64,000 nucleotides of DNA, from the NCBI GenBank assembly GCA_026391695.1, contig JAPLDP010000085.1, forward strand, positions 1 to 64,000, read 5' to 3'. The first letter of the stretch is position 1. Each line of letters opens with the position of its first letter. A model generated the notes under the pieces. It ran no database searches, was not told the DNA's origin, and worked only from the letters and a program-made list of their open reading frames with translations. Below, in pieces: positions 7,851 to 16,376 of the stretch. Made by a program: the position numbers and the translations under genes. Source of the DNA: Bacteroidota bacterium. GTDB taxonomy: Bacteria; Bacteroidota; Bacteroidia; Bacteroidales; JAGONC01.

Positions 7851-9110
7851 ATGATGGCGGTATTTTCAAGAAGAAACAGATCTCTTGTCAAGAGGATTGT
7901 TTTATTTCTGACAATACTCGGGCCTGGCATTATAACCGGAAGTGTCGACAATGATGCCGGAGGTATTACAACCTATTCGGTTGCAGGAGCTGTTTATGGG
8001 TATAACCTGATCTGGACCTTAATCCCTTCATTCATAGTGCTCATCGTCATACAGGAGATGAATGCCCGTATGGGTATTGTCACCGGAAAAGGATTAGCTG
8101 ATTTAATCAGAGAAAATGCCGGGGTGAAAGTGACGTTCTTCATCTTTATCGGGCTGCTTCTCGCGGATATCGGCAATACCACAACTGAATTTGCCGGTGT
8201 TGCAGGAAGCATGAATGTCTTTGGGGTGAGTAAATACATCTCCGTACCTGTCGTTGGATTTATAGTATGGATACTGGTCGTCAAAGGAACGTACAAAATT
8301 GCGGAACGGATATTTCTGGTGTTAAGTGCAGCATTACTCATGTATATTGTTTCCGCTATTATGGGAAAACCCCATTGGGGGGAGATAGGGATGTCAATCA
8401 TTAAACCACAAATGGAATTTAGTACCGAATCCATCGCTTTGATCATCGGGATCATAGGGACTACCATAGCTCCATGGATGCAGTTCTATATGCAATCGGC
8501 TGTGATTGAGAAGAACCTGAAAATGAAACATTACAAATATACCCTCCTGGATGTGATAGTCGGTTGCACGGCCACTGTTGTTGTTGCATTCTTCATTATT
8601 GTGGCATGCGCTTCAACGCTCCATGAAAACAATATCACCATTCTGGAAGCAAAAGATGCAGCCATGGCTTTAAAGCCATTGGCAGGTAATCTGGCTTCAA
8701 TCCTTTTTGCTTTTGGGCTTTTTATCGCCTCTATTTTTTCAGCTACAATCCTGCCTTTGGCGACAGCATTTTATGTATGCGAGGCATTTGGATTTGAAGC
8801 AGGGATTAATAAAAAATGGGAGGAAGCACGCGAGTTTTATACGCTTTACACGGCAATAATTGTGCTGGGCATGATCATCATCCTGCTACCAAATGCGCCC
8901 CTGATAAAAATCACTTTGTGGTCGCAGGTGATTAACGGCATTCTTCTGCCAGTTGTGCTGATTTGTATGATCTTGTTGGTAAATAATCCGAAGATCATGG
9001 GTAAACATGTAAACAGACCGATTAACAACATCATCGGATGGAGTGCTGTGGCCATACTGATCTTACTTTCGGTTACATTGATCCTGATGCCTTTTCTGCA
9101 AAATTTATAA
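7851..9110 (+). CDS. Nramp-family divalent metal transporter with atypical site
   Basis: A 419-residue integral membrane protein with about 11 hydrophobic segments and the GPG..TG start of the Nramp fold. Aligning helix 1 on the conserved G-P, the canonical D-P-G-N reads D-A-G-G (Asp35 kept, Asn replaced by Gly38). In helix 6 the canonical M-P-H reads A207-P208-W209, so the metal-binding Met is replaced by Ala. The Met is known to favour soft transition metals, and its loss is reported for the Mg2+-transporting NRMT branch. Together with the MgtE-N/CBS partner encoded 13 bp upstream this suggests Mg2+ or another hard cation, but Mn2+/Fe2+ transport is not excluded. Inner-membrane location, one operon with the upstream gene. 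Confidence 0.85.
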   Translation: MMAVFSRRNRSLVKRIVLFLTILGPGIITGSVDNDAGGITTYSVAGAVYGYNLIWTLIPSFIVLIVIQEMNARMGIVTGKGLADLIRENAGVKVTFFIFIGLLLADIGNTTTEFAGVAGSMNVFGVSKYISVPVVGFIVWILVVKGTYKIAERIFLVLSAALLMYIVSAIMGKPHWGEIGMSIIKPQMEFSTESIALIIGIIGTTIAPWMQFYMQSAVIEKNLKMKHYKYTLLDVIVGCTATVVVAFFIIVACASTLHENNITILEAKDAAMALKPLAGNLASILFAFGLFIASIFSATILPLATAFYVCEAFGFEAGINKKWEEAREFYTLYTAIIVLGMIIILLPNAPLIKITLWSQVINGILLPVVLICMILLVNNPKIMGKHVNRPINNIIGWSAVAILILLSVTLILMPFLQNL

Positions 9111-9251
9111 AAGCCATTTAAACCGGTAAACTAAATGATGACGATTTACAATATTTGTACTTATATATCCAGATTAAGCAGAAGACATACATACCGCATA
9201 AGCTTCAGCAAGGCTTTCGATTTTTTTGTCCGCTGCCTTAGTTGATGCGTT

Positions 9252-9615
9252 CTAATTTTTCATACATCGCACTGAGAATCCATAATTTGTGTTGATAAGG
9301 CTGCGATAGACGGCGGTGGAATCATGTTCAATGGTGCGTATCCAGGCCGATGCTGTGCCGATACGTGTTGATGACTACCAGGATGTGGTCACACCAGCTA
9401 TGTCCTGTATCATAATTCAGATTTTCCTTCAGCCAGCACTGGTTGCCGATCTGAACCGTGTTGTACGATTGCCCATGATAAACTATTAGCAGTGTCGATG
9501 GGCAGAATTCACCCAGGATAGCGGTCTTCTCATCCACCTTGCATCCGGTGTGCAAAGTGATTAAGATATATGCTATTATTATAAGTGCCGGTGATAAGGA
9601 AGACTGATTTCCCAT
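9252..9615 (-). pseudogene. decayed FISUMP lipoprotein
   Basis: From the ATG at 9615 the protein has a lipoprotein signal (lipobox L-H-T-G-C) and then the first FISUMP block, YNTVQIGNQCWLKENLNYDTGHSWC. After that the frame breaks: the continuing frame stops at 9328, while another frame carries the end of the domain, including WIRTIEHDSTAVY and the terminal YGFSVRCMKN with a stop at 9252-9254. An in-frame TAG also lies just ahead of the C-terminal piece. About 100 residues of the domain core are missing, so an internal deletion plus frame change has inactivated it. The intact relative at 4212 shows what is lost. Bases 9111-9251 hold nothing recognisable. Confidence 0.85.
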
Positions 9616-9848
9616 TAAAATTATCGTTTCATAAATATACATAAAACTGATAATTTTTGATCAGAAATCCAGAAGCAATTCAAATTATCCTGATGGAAAT
9701 CATCTCCTGTATGTGGAATTATGAAAAAAACTGGAAGGGTAAAATGGTGGTAAGGAAAGGATTAATTTTTAAAATCCGATATTTGTCCGTGATTAAAAAT
9801 ATTTTTAATTTTACATCCTTCATTCTTCATGCTTCATTTTTCGATCTT

Positions 9849-9923
9849 GGGGTATTAGCTCAGTTGGTTCAGAGCGCATGTTTCACAGACATGAAGTCAC
9901 AGGTTCGAGCCCTGTATGCCCCA
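9849..9923 (+). tRNA. tRNA-Val (anticodon CAC)
   Basis: A cloverleaf folds cleanly: acceptor GGGGTAT with ATGCCCC (one G-U), D arm TTAGCTCAGTTGGTTCAGAGC, anticodon stem CATGT/ACATG around loop TTCACAG with anticodon CAC, and T arm ACAGG-TTCGAGC-CCTGT. Discriminator base A at 9923. The CCA end is not encoded. It reads GUG codons. A TAATTTTAC minus-7-like element lies at 9806-9814. The remainder of 9643-9848 shows no gene. Confidence 0.95.
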
Positions 9924-9973
9924 CAAAACGTATCTTCTGTCCATTCCGATATCGATTTCTTAGTGTTGGATAA

Positions 9974-10537
9974 TTACTGATTGTTTATACAGACCGGAAT
10001 CACAAATCCCACTGTTGTTATCATCCCGCTTATATTGAGTTCCTCCATAGCAGGGGGAACCAGGAGGTTATAGCGGATATCAAATGACAATGATACTTTA
10101 TCATTCAGCTTTATTGCCAACCCTCCACACACATGATAGCCATAAGTAAACGAATGATGTGCATGTTCAAGGCTGAGGTTTTTGTCGCTCTTTGCGCATA
10201 ATCCGAAACCTCCGCCTAAATACGGAACTACCTTAGTGTCGGGAACAGGTAATTCATAGAGCAGCGAAATAAAAACCGGAACCAGATACAGATGGTGCCG
10301 GCCGGAGTTATATTTGAAGGAGTTATATCCAAATCCGGCCGACACACCGATAGTGAGGCGGGATATCAACGGAAAATCATAGCCGGCAAAAACCACCGGC
10401 GACAAGAGGTAAAATTCGCGGGCAGCTTCATCTGTAAAGTCATAGATACCGGCCCTGGCTGTCACTTTCTGTGCCTGAACCTGGATCGATATCGAAAGAA
10501 TCAATACCTCACAGATTAAAATCTTCAATAACCTCAT
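9974..10537 (-). CDS. outer membrane beta-barrel protein
   Basis: A 187-residue protein with a signal peptide (residues 1-22, ending VQAQ). The rest shows alternating beta strands with many Gly and aromatic residues (VSAGFGYNSF, PYLGGGFGL, YGYHVCGGLAIKLNDKVSLSFDIRY), typical of small PorT/OmpW-like 8-stranded barrels in the outer membrane. Exact family not recognised. Its start overlaps the end of the upstream phosphoesterase gene by 29 bp, so the two are translated from one message. Confidence 0.75.
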   Translation of the reverse strand: MRLLKILICEVLILSISIQVQAQKVTARAGIYDFTDEAAREFYLLSPVVFAGYDFPLISRLTIGVSAGFGYNSFKYNSGRHHLYLVPVFISLLYELPVPDTKVVPYLGGGFGLCAKSDKNLSLEHAHHSFTYGYHVCGGLAIKLNDKVSLSFDIRYNLLVPPAMEELNISGMITTVGFVIPVCINNQ

Positions 10538-11372
10538 TAAAAATACCGATAGTTTTTACGTTTATCCTGTTTTCGCTGCTGTAAAAGGAGATTTTGACAA
10601 AATGGTAATAATCCCCTCCGGAACCATGATACAATGAAGCTTCCACTCCCCCTGTGGTCAGATAGGTCATCCCATCATATTCATACCTGTTGAAGACATG
10701 ATCATGCCCGGCAATAACAGCTCTTATCTTTGGATGTTGGAGAAAGAGAGAGTGGAGATCATCTGCATTTTTCAGGTTCGATCCCTTGAATTCACCCTGG
10801 GGATACAGTGGATGATGCATAAAAATAAAAATATTCTGAACCGTGTTCACCTCTTTAACTGAATCAAGCTGATGTATAAGCCAGTCCATCTGACCATTTC
10901 CAATGCTCTGCTCTTCGCCTCTCCGTTCAGTATCCAGAATGATAAAGAAAGTATTATGGTTGTTGAATGAGTAATAAAAGTTGTCATTTGGCAGGTTCAG
11001 TTGTTTCCTAAGAAATTCTTCCGAAGCAGGGTCGTTGCCTTCATGATTTCCCCTGACAAAGTAGAGGGGAGTCCTGTCGGTGAGGGGCTTTGAAATATGC
11101 CAGAAATTGAGCCATTCGACTTCATTTGCAGGCCGCAGCATGATATCGCCGCAGCAAATAGCCAAAACGGGTACAGGATCGATCTTGCTGATGTTACCCA
11201 CAAGCTGCCCGTATAGTCCATATCCCTGTCTTACATCGCCCATGACGATAAATGACCAGCCCTCATCACCCATTTCCTGAACATCATCCGCGCAATGAAT
11301 GAAACAAACCGGCACTATCAACAGTAAAAAGATTACCAGGGAGATTTGTTTTCTTTGAGGCATTTGAGGCAT
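10509..11372 (-). CDS. exported calcineurin-like metallophosphoesterase
   Basis: 287 residues. The N-terminus (MPQMPQRKQ then a hydrophobic run ending VCFIHC) is a signal or lipoprotein leader, with Cys as possible lipid anchor. The metallophosphoesterase motifs follow in order: F-I-V-M-G-D-V, C-C-G-D-I, R-G-N-H-E-G, M-H-H-P and G-H-D-H, giving a two-metal site. The fold resembles purple-acid-phosphatase/CpdA-like enzymes of the periplasm. Substrate unknown. It is the first gene of a two-gene unit with the barrel protein, and a 112-bp region separates it from the divergent lipoprotein gene at 11485. Confidence 0.85.
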   Translation of the reverse strand: MPQMPQRKQISLVIFLLLIVPVCFIHCADDVQEMGDEGWSFIVMGDVRQGYGLYGQLVGNISKIDPVPVLAICCGDIMLRPANEVEWLNFWHISKPLTDRTPLYFVRGNHEGNDPASEEFLRKQLNLPNDNFYYSFNNHNTFFIILDTERRGEEQSIGNGQMDWLIHQLDSVKEVNTVQNIFIFMHHPLYPQGEFKGSNLKNADDLHSLFLQHPKIRAVIAGHDHVFNRYEYDGMTYLTTGGVEASLYHGSGGDYYHFVKISFYSSENRINVKTIGIFNEVIEDFNL

Positions 11373-11484
11373 TCAAACAGTACAGGTTATAAAGATAATA
11401 AAAATCACCTGATATTTCATTATATCTTTACAAATGACTTAAAGTGACCATACCTGTTATGTTAATTAACTCAAAACGAATATA

Positions 11485-12018
11485 ATGCTAAAAAAAATTG
11501 CAATTATCTATTCAGTTCTGACTGCTATCTTATTCATTCTCGCCTGTGAGAAACTGGATGTAAAGGAGGATTTTGGTCTGGAAATGGAGATTATTGTCGC
11601 TTCTGCCACAGCCGATTTCGATGTGACAGTCATGCTGGATGCTGCTGCTGAAAGCAGCATTATTGACGAGTACAGTACACATATCAAAGACATCGAAATC
11701 CTGGAGGCAAAATATACCATTACCAATTTTGTAGGTACGGATGACCAGCAGATCGATACGATGACCATAACTGTCGCCGATGAAACAGGTGGCGGTATAG
11801 TGAATATCTCCACAATGAACAATATACTGCTGCCGCCATTGGTTGGCAAAGAAGAGGTATTGCCTGTCAATCAGGCAGGTGTAAGCCGTTTCATAGATCT
11901 TTTGAAAAGTCCGCCACATAAAACCCAGTTCCATTTATATGGCACAGCCAACAAAGGGCCACTGGATTTTACGATAAAACTCAAATTCGATGTACGGATG
12001 ACAGCTAATCCTCTGTAA
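11485..12018 (+). CDS. hypothetical lipoprotein
   Basis: 177 residues with a lipoprotein signal (L-F-I-L-A-C, Cys at about residue 21). The mature part is beta-rich and acidic with no motif I recognise; the pattern of alternating hydrophobics suggests an Ig-like or beta-sandwich fold. It is followed 43 bp later by a binding lipoprotein gene in the same direction, so the two probably form a unit. A TATCTTTA minus-7-like element at 11423-11430 is a weak promoter candidate. Confidence 0.65.
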   Translation: MLKKIAIIYSVLTAILFILACEKLDVKEDFGLEMEIIVASATADFDVTVMLDAAAESSIIDEYSTHIKDIEILEAKYTITNFVGTDDQQIDTMTITVADETGGGIVNISTMNNILLPPLVGKEEVLPVNQAGVSRFIDLLKSPPHKTQFHLYGTANKGPLDFTIKLKFDVRMTANPL

Positions 12019-12061
12019 GTTATAGGTTTAATTCATTGACAGAGCCAGATAAACAGCTATT

Positions 12062-13303
12062 ATGAATAAGTTTAATACACTGATACGGATATTGGTCGTG
12101 TGCTTATTATCCTTTACTTCATGTAATAAAGACAAAACTACTGATGAAATCGAGGGACGAGAAATAAAAATCGGACTTTTACTGCCGGTGACGGGGAGCG
12201 GAGCATCGGCCGGTGAGAGCATGCAGGCAGCAGTTAACATTGCTTATACGGATATAAATAATTTTCTCACTAACATAGGTTCCCTGTGGCGGCTGAATCT
12301 GACTATTGAAGACACCAAGACTGACACGGTAGTGGTGCGGCAAAAGCTGACGGCCATGAGTGAGAAGGGCATTCAGATTGTCGTCGGGCCATATAGCAGT
12401 GCTGAAGTGAGGGCTATAAAAAACTATGCCGATCAGATGGGCATTCTGCTGATAAGCCCTTCGAGTGTAGCTCCTTCCCTTGCCATTGCAGACGACAATG
12501 TTTTCAGGCTGGCGCCCTGCGATCAATACCAGGGAGAGGCTATGGCAGCCATGCTTGCCGCTGACAGCATGATAGTTTTAATCCCTGTTGTCCGTGATGA
12601 TATTTGGGGCAATGAACTTCTGGAAGCTACATCTGCAAAATTCAGCCAGGGAGGTGGAAGTACCATGGAAGCAGTAAAATATGATCCATCGGCACAGGAT
12701 TTTGCACCATACATCAGCCAACTTATCACTAAAGTCTCTGAAGCGCTGTCGTGGCATGCGGCTGATAAGGTCGGCATTTATCTCATCTCCTTTGGCGAGG
12801 GCACGACGATCCTCAACCTGGCATCATCTGAAATCCTTTTACAGGATATAAATTGGTATGGCAGTTCGGCTTATGCCGAAGAAAAGTCACTGCCGCTGAA
12901 TCTGCAGGCAGCAGCGTATGCCAGCTCACATGGCTTTTCCTGTCCTGTGTTTGGATACGATATGTCGGCCAAAGATAAGTGGCAACCCTTGCTGAATCAG
13001 ATACAGTCGACCATAGGCCGCAAGCCGGAAATTTATGCCCTGGTGGCTTATGATGCGCTGTGGCTGGCTGCATTGACGCACCTGGCAGTAGGCCATTATA
13101 CCGATATTAACACCCTCAAATATGCCTTCACGTGCCAAGCCAATAATTTTTTCGGCGTCACCGGAAGGACAACACTTAACAGTGCCGGCGACAGAACTTA
13201 TGCCACCTATGATTTCTGGGGGATAAAACAGTCCTTAAATGATTTTCAATGGCAGCTTGACGCCACGTACAATAATATGACCGGTGAGCTGGTGAGGTAC
13301 TAG
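12062..13303 (+). CDS. orphan branched-chain amino-acid-type periplasmic binding lipoprotein
   Basis: 413 residues. A lipobox-like L-S-F-T-S-C anchors it. The mature protein begins IKIGLLLPVTGSGASAGESM, the hallmark of the Leu/Ile/Val-binding (Peripla_BP_6) family, and continues with the two-lobed Rossmann-like pattern (VVGPYSSAEVRAI, LLISPSS, DNVFRLAPCDQYQGEAMA). Ligand could be an amino acid, amide or other small molecule. No ABC permease or ATPase gene is nearby, so it may be a sensor or a distant partner. The TAG stop lies at the first base of a short-repeat tract. Confidence 0.85.
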   Translation: MNKFNTLIRILVVCLLSFTSCNKDKTTDEIEGREIKIGLLLPVTGSGASAGESMQAAVNIAYTDINNFLTNIGSLWRLNLTIEDTKTDTVVVRQKLTAMSEKGIQIVVGPYSSAEVRAIKNYADQMGILLISPSSVAPSLAIADDNVFRLAPCDQYQGEAMAAMLAADSMIVLIPVVRDDIWGNELLEATSAKFSQGGGSTMEAVKYDPSAQDFAPYISQLITKVSEALSWHAADKVGIYLISFGEGTTILNLASSEILLQDINWYGSSAYAEEKSLPLNLQAAAYASSHGFSCPVFGYDMSAKDKWQPLLNQIQSTIGRKPEIYALVAYDALWLAALTHLAVGHYTDINTLKYAFTCQANNFFGVTGRTTLNSAGDRTYATYDFWGIKQSLNDFQWQLDATYNNMTGELVRY

Positions 13304-13359
13304 TCGGCAGTCGGCAATCAACAGTCAGCAGTCAGCAGTCGGCAGTTGTCAGTTGGCAA
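13302..13359. repeat. imperfect tandem repeat of AGTCGGC / AGTCAGC units
   Basis: The short gap between two convergent genes is almost filled by AGTCGGCAGTCGGCAATCA-like units (AGTCGGC, AGTCAGC, AGTTGGC). The left gene's stop and the right gene's stop both lie at its edges. Function unknown; such tracts can form alternative hairpins and may act at transcript ends. Confidence 0.6.
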
Positions 13360-14370
13360 TCAGCGGTGTTCATCATAATAAATTACCGATATAGCTTTCA
13401 CAGAGCGGTCGGAGAAAAAATCAAATGCCGGAAACACCGAAAAATCACCGCCATCCATGTCACCCTTGCGGTCAATGAGCAACAATTTCTGTTGGTCGTT
13501 GCGGTTAAAGATCTCACTGTATGAAAAAACACAGCGGTAGCCGTCGGCAGCGACGATGGCGAAGAGGCCATGCCGCAGGCTCCCTGCATTTATTGCATAT
13601 TCTTTTCCCAGCAAGTCGTCTATCGGCACACCATTAAAGGTTGATATACCGTGTATTCCACGTCCGCGGCCGTAAAAGACAGTGGGATAATGCTGCTTTT
13701 GATAGCCGTCGGGATACTTCTTAAGAGTGGTGATAAGTTCCGCATTATTGAATATCCGGATTTCAGGGGAATACAGGGGATCCATATCCCGTTTTACAGG
13801 AAAAGATTCCGGATAGGATCTGACCGTTATTTTCACCGGATTGGAGATGTTCCGTTCGGACACCAGGTCACAACCTGCCACCAGCTTAGGTTCTTCCGGT
13901 AGTGGCCACAGCTCTTTCGTCTTTGATGGTACAATGCGTGTCACCTGTATAGCAATGATAATGTTATGGCGTTGTGAAGGATAATATATCTCACCCCAGC
14001 TGAAAACCACTTTCTCCCCCTTATTATTTTCTACCTCGACAAACAGGTCGATGATGGGTGAAAACTCCATTTCATTCTTCTTTTTCAATATCCTGTCATT
14101 TAAAATATCATACAGCGAATAGCCATCATAGCGGTATGCGCCAACGAAAACTGCGCTGTCGTCCTGCAGTCGTGTTTCCTTACAGATGATAGAATGTAAT
14201 GGCAACAGGGATAAATCGGCTATTCCCGGATTGGCAATCTCGCCGGTTACTTCAATCCGGGGAACAGATAATAGACCTGTCAGCGCATCATCATAAAAGT
14301 CATTGGTCTGAGCCTGAAGCATTAAAACTGCAGTACAAAGTGCCATTAAAAGAATAACGGGTTTCTTCAT
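13360..14370 (-). CDS. secreted protein with two molybdopterin-oxidoreductase-like segments
   Basis: 336 residues with a signal peptide (residues 1-21, ending LMLQAQ). Two similar segments are visible. Residues about 30-130 have VTGEIANPG, then YDGYSLYDIL and VVFSWGEIYYP. Residues about 225-330 have HGISTFNGVPIDDLL, then VAADGYRCVFSYSEIFN. That arrangement recalls the sulfite-oxidase-type molybdopterin-binding fold, where a conserved Cys ligands Mo. Cys residues exist (C62-like ICKE, GCDL, YRCV) but none is clearly in the catalytic context, so it may be a non-catalytic relative. I am unsure of function. Convergent with the binding-lipoprotein gene. Confidence 0.55.
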   Translation of the reverse strand: MKKPVILLMALCTAVLMLQAQTNDFYDDALTGLLSVPRIEVTGEIANPGIADLSLLPLHSIICKETRLQDDSAVFVGAYRYDGYSLYDILNDRILKKKNEMEFSPIIDLFVEVENNKGEKVVFSWGEIYYPSQRHNIIIAIQVTRIVPSKTKELWPLPEEPKLVAGCDLVSERNISNPVKITVRSYPESFPVKRDMDPLYSPEIRIFNNAELITTLKKYPDGYQKQHYPTVFYGRGRGIHGISTFNGVPIDDLLGKEYAINAGSLRHGLFAIVAADGYRCVFSYSEIFNRNDQQKLLLIDRKGDMDGGDFSVFPAFDFFSDRSVKAISVIYYDEHR

Positions 14371-14408
14371 GGGATTTATTAATTATTTATGAATCATTTT
14401 AAGGAATT

Positions 14409-14636
14409 CTAATCATCTGACGTAGTGATATCTGAATCTTTGACTTTCAGGTCTTTCAATATCTCATCCACTTCATGCCCGGTGGATGCCAACTTTTCCT
14501 TGCAGATCTTTATCAGCCTGGCGGCGCGTTTGACTTTTTCTGACAGGATATCGACCGATATCTCACCCTGTTCGATTTCTTCAATGATGGCCTGAAGCTC
14601 TTCATAGGCCTCCGTGTAAGTGATCTTCTTTTCCAT
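14409..14636 (-). CDS. xseB: exodeoxyribonuclease VII small subunit
   Basis: 75 residues, matching XseB in length and in the pattern YTEAYEELQAIIEEIEQGEISVD..V.RA..LI..C...L followed by a short acidic tail; two amphipathic helices form the usual coiled hairpin. It assembles in several copies on XseA to give the enzyme that degrades single-stranded DNA in either direction into oligonucleotides. Its start overlaps the end of xseA by 35 bp, indicating coupled translation. Confidence 0.93.
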   Translation of the reverse strand: MEKKITYTEAYEELQAIIEEIEQGEISVDILSEKVKRAARLIKICKEKLASTGHEVDEILKDLKVKDSDITTSDD

Positions 14637-15963
14637 GATCTGTTTGTATTGAAGTGACGTTACTGTTGATAGTGCCGGAGAACAAGTGGGTTGTGATGGC
14701 CTCTCCCTGTTTCAGCACTCCGGCATCAACTAGAGGTTTCCCTTTGTATTGTGTTATACTGTATCCTCTCTTAAGAACATTCAGGGGATTGAGAAGCTGA
14801 ATTTTCGTTTCACTACTGTTGAGAGCATAATGTTTCCCGCTGATGTATGTCAATACAGTGTATTTTAAGGTGCCGTTAGCATCCAAAATTTCTTCGCCTG
14901 CGGAGAGCAGGAAATCGTGTATCGTTGTATGCAGGCCCCGGAGAACATGGCCGAACCCGAGCCTGTATGTATCCAGTATATGAAGCGTCAATGATCTGAA
15001 CAGCCTGATGCTCTCCTGCAGGTTATGATTTTCAGTGACAAGCATATTTTGAGCATAAGCGACGATTCTGTTCTGCATGTCATTTATCTGAACCGAAAAA
15101 TCATGAAACCGCTGCACGAGAAAGTGGCCGACATCGGTTGGTGTGATCTTATTGGTGTGGGCGATCATCTCTACGACTGTTTCATTTGTGGAATGGCCTA
15201 TGCCGGTAATGACGGGGATGGGGAAAAAGGCTACCTCCCTGGCCAGGGCATAGTGATCATAGCAGCTCAGGCCTATATCGTCACCCCCGCCGCGGATGAT
15301 GGCCACCGCATCAAAAAAGGAAGCCTTTCGTTTAATGATAGAGAGCTGCTTTATGATGGAGTCCACGGCTTTATCACCCTGTAAAATAGCCGGGAATAAA
15401 ACATGAATGAACGCATACCCCCAGGGATTATGATCCAGTGTGATCATCAGGTCGCCGTATCCCTTTGATGTTTCGACAGATATGATAGCGATATGTTTCG
15501 GCAGAAGGGGCATGCGAAGCTGTTTATTTTTTTCGAAGAGGCCTTCATTTTTCAGCTTTTCGATGGTATCTCTTTTTTCGCGGGCCATCTCGCCGAGGGT
15601 AAAGGCAGGCTCTATATCAAGGATATTCAACGCCAGGCCATAGACCTCATGGAACGTGATGGTGGCGAGCAACAGCACTTTCATGCCGCCGTCAAGGGGT
15701 TCTTTTGTGACATCTTTGAATTTGCGGGAGATGGCAAAATAATTGTCAGCCCAGATGGTTCCTCTCATCTGGGCTTTGATAGTGTTTTCCTGCTTTTCAA
15801 GAAGATCGGGATAACAATGGCCGCTATAGGGGTAATAATTCAGTTTGGCTATTTCGGCGATGACCCAAAAGCTGCTGGGAAATTCACCGGCCAACGCATA
15901 TTTTATGGCACCGGTGATCTCTGAAAGAGTGTATATGGTCCGGTCGTTAATGCTGTCGGGCAT
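14602..15963 (-). CDS. xseA: exodeoxyribonuclease VII large subunit
   Basis: 453 residues, the usual XseA length. The N-terminal OB-fold (YTLSEITGAIKYALAGEFPSSFWVIAEIAKL) binds single-stranded DNA. The catalytic domain has the conserved AIIRGGGD, YDHYALAREVAFFPIPVITGIGH and the D-V-G-H run, followed by a long helical region and a C-terminal segment with VLKRGYSITQYKGKPLVDAG. Catalytic subunit of exonuclease VII, cytosolic, DNA repair. It begins at the ATG at 15963, next to a 570-bp repeat-filled intergenic region, and is followed by the overlapping xseB. Confidence 0.95.
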   Translation of the reverse strand: MPDSINDRTIYTLSEITGAIKYALAGEFPSSFWVIAEIAKLNYYPYSGHCYPDLLEKQENTIKAQMRGTIWADNYFAISRKFKDVTKEPLDGGMKVLLLATITFHEVYGLALNILDIEPAFTLGEMAREKRDTIEKLKNEGLFEKNKQLRMPLLPKHIAIISVETSKGYGDLMITLDHNPWGYAFIHVLFPAILQGDKAVDSIIKQLSIIKRKASFFDAVAIIRGGGDDIGLSCYDHYALAREVAFFPIPVITGIGHSTNETVVEMIAHTNKITPTDVGHFLVQRFHDFSVQINDMQNRIVAYAQNMLVTENHNLQESIRLFRSLTLHILDTYRLGFGHVLRGLHTTIHDFLLSAGEEILDANGTLKYTVLTYISGKHYALNSSETKIQLLNPLNVLKRGYSITQYKGKPLVDAGVLKQGEAITTHLFSGTINSNVTSIQTDHGKEDHLHGGL

Positions 15964-16105
15964 CAGTGAGAGTTATTATCAGTTTTTCGACAGGAATATA
16001 TCCTGTATTAAAATCAACTGCAAAATAATAAATATCCATTGATTCATCTTAAAATTGCGGATTTATCTATGAAAATAAATTCTGTTAAGAGTATCATTTC
16101 TTTAT

Positions 16106-16337
16106 ATGCCGTTTTCTTTTGCTTGTCCAAAAGAAAACGGCGAAAAGAAAAGGACAGCCTGGGTTTTCGGCGACCCACTAAGGGCTTGATTCCTAAGCCA
16201 GTCGAGCCGTTCTCCAGACCAAAGTCTGGAGAACTTTTGTGCCTGGCTTTTAACGGAATCTTCGCCCAGTGGGTGCCCCGCCTGCAAACCCCAAGGCAAC
16301 TAAAATAGTGCTACTGGACAAGCAAAAGAAATGGCAT
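16106..16337. mobile_element. MITE-like element: 232-bp near-complete palindrome
   Basis: The ends are inverted repeats: 16106-16129 begins ATGCCGTTTTCTTTTGCTTG, and the reverse complement of 16315-16337 begins ATGCCATTTCTTTTGCTTG. The interior also folds on itself: CCCACTAAGGGCTTGATTCC on the left matches the reverse complement of the right at about 16250-16275, and an 11-bp perfect stem (16209-16219 with 16224-16234, loop CAAA) sits at the centre. A further 13-bp perfect hairpin lies in the left end (16109-16121 with 16128-16140). Open frames on both strands (16039-16308 and 16102-16299) are by-products of the palindrome. No clear target-site duplication is seen, and there is no transposase. 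Confidence 0.7.
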
Positions 16338-16376
16338 AATAATATTAATTTTTTTCATACTTTTATCCAATCAATT

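Noticed and set aside
16039-16308. Open frames on both strands through the palindromic element
   Set aside because: A palindrome without stops gives frames on both strands; the text is explained by the repeat.
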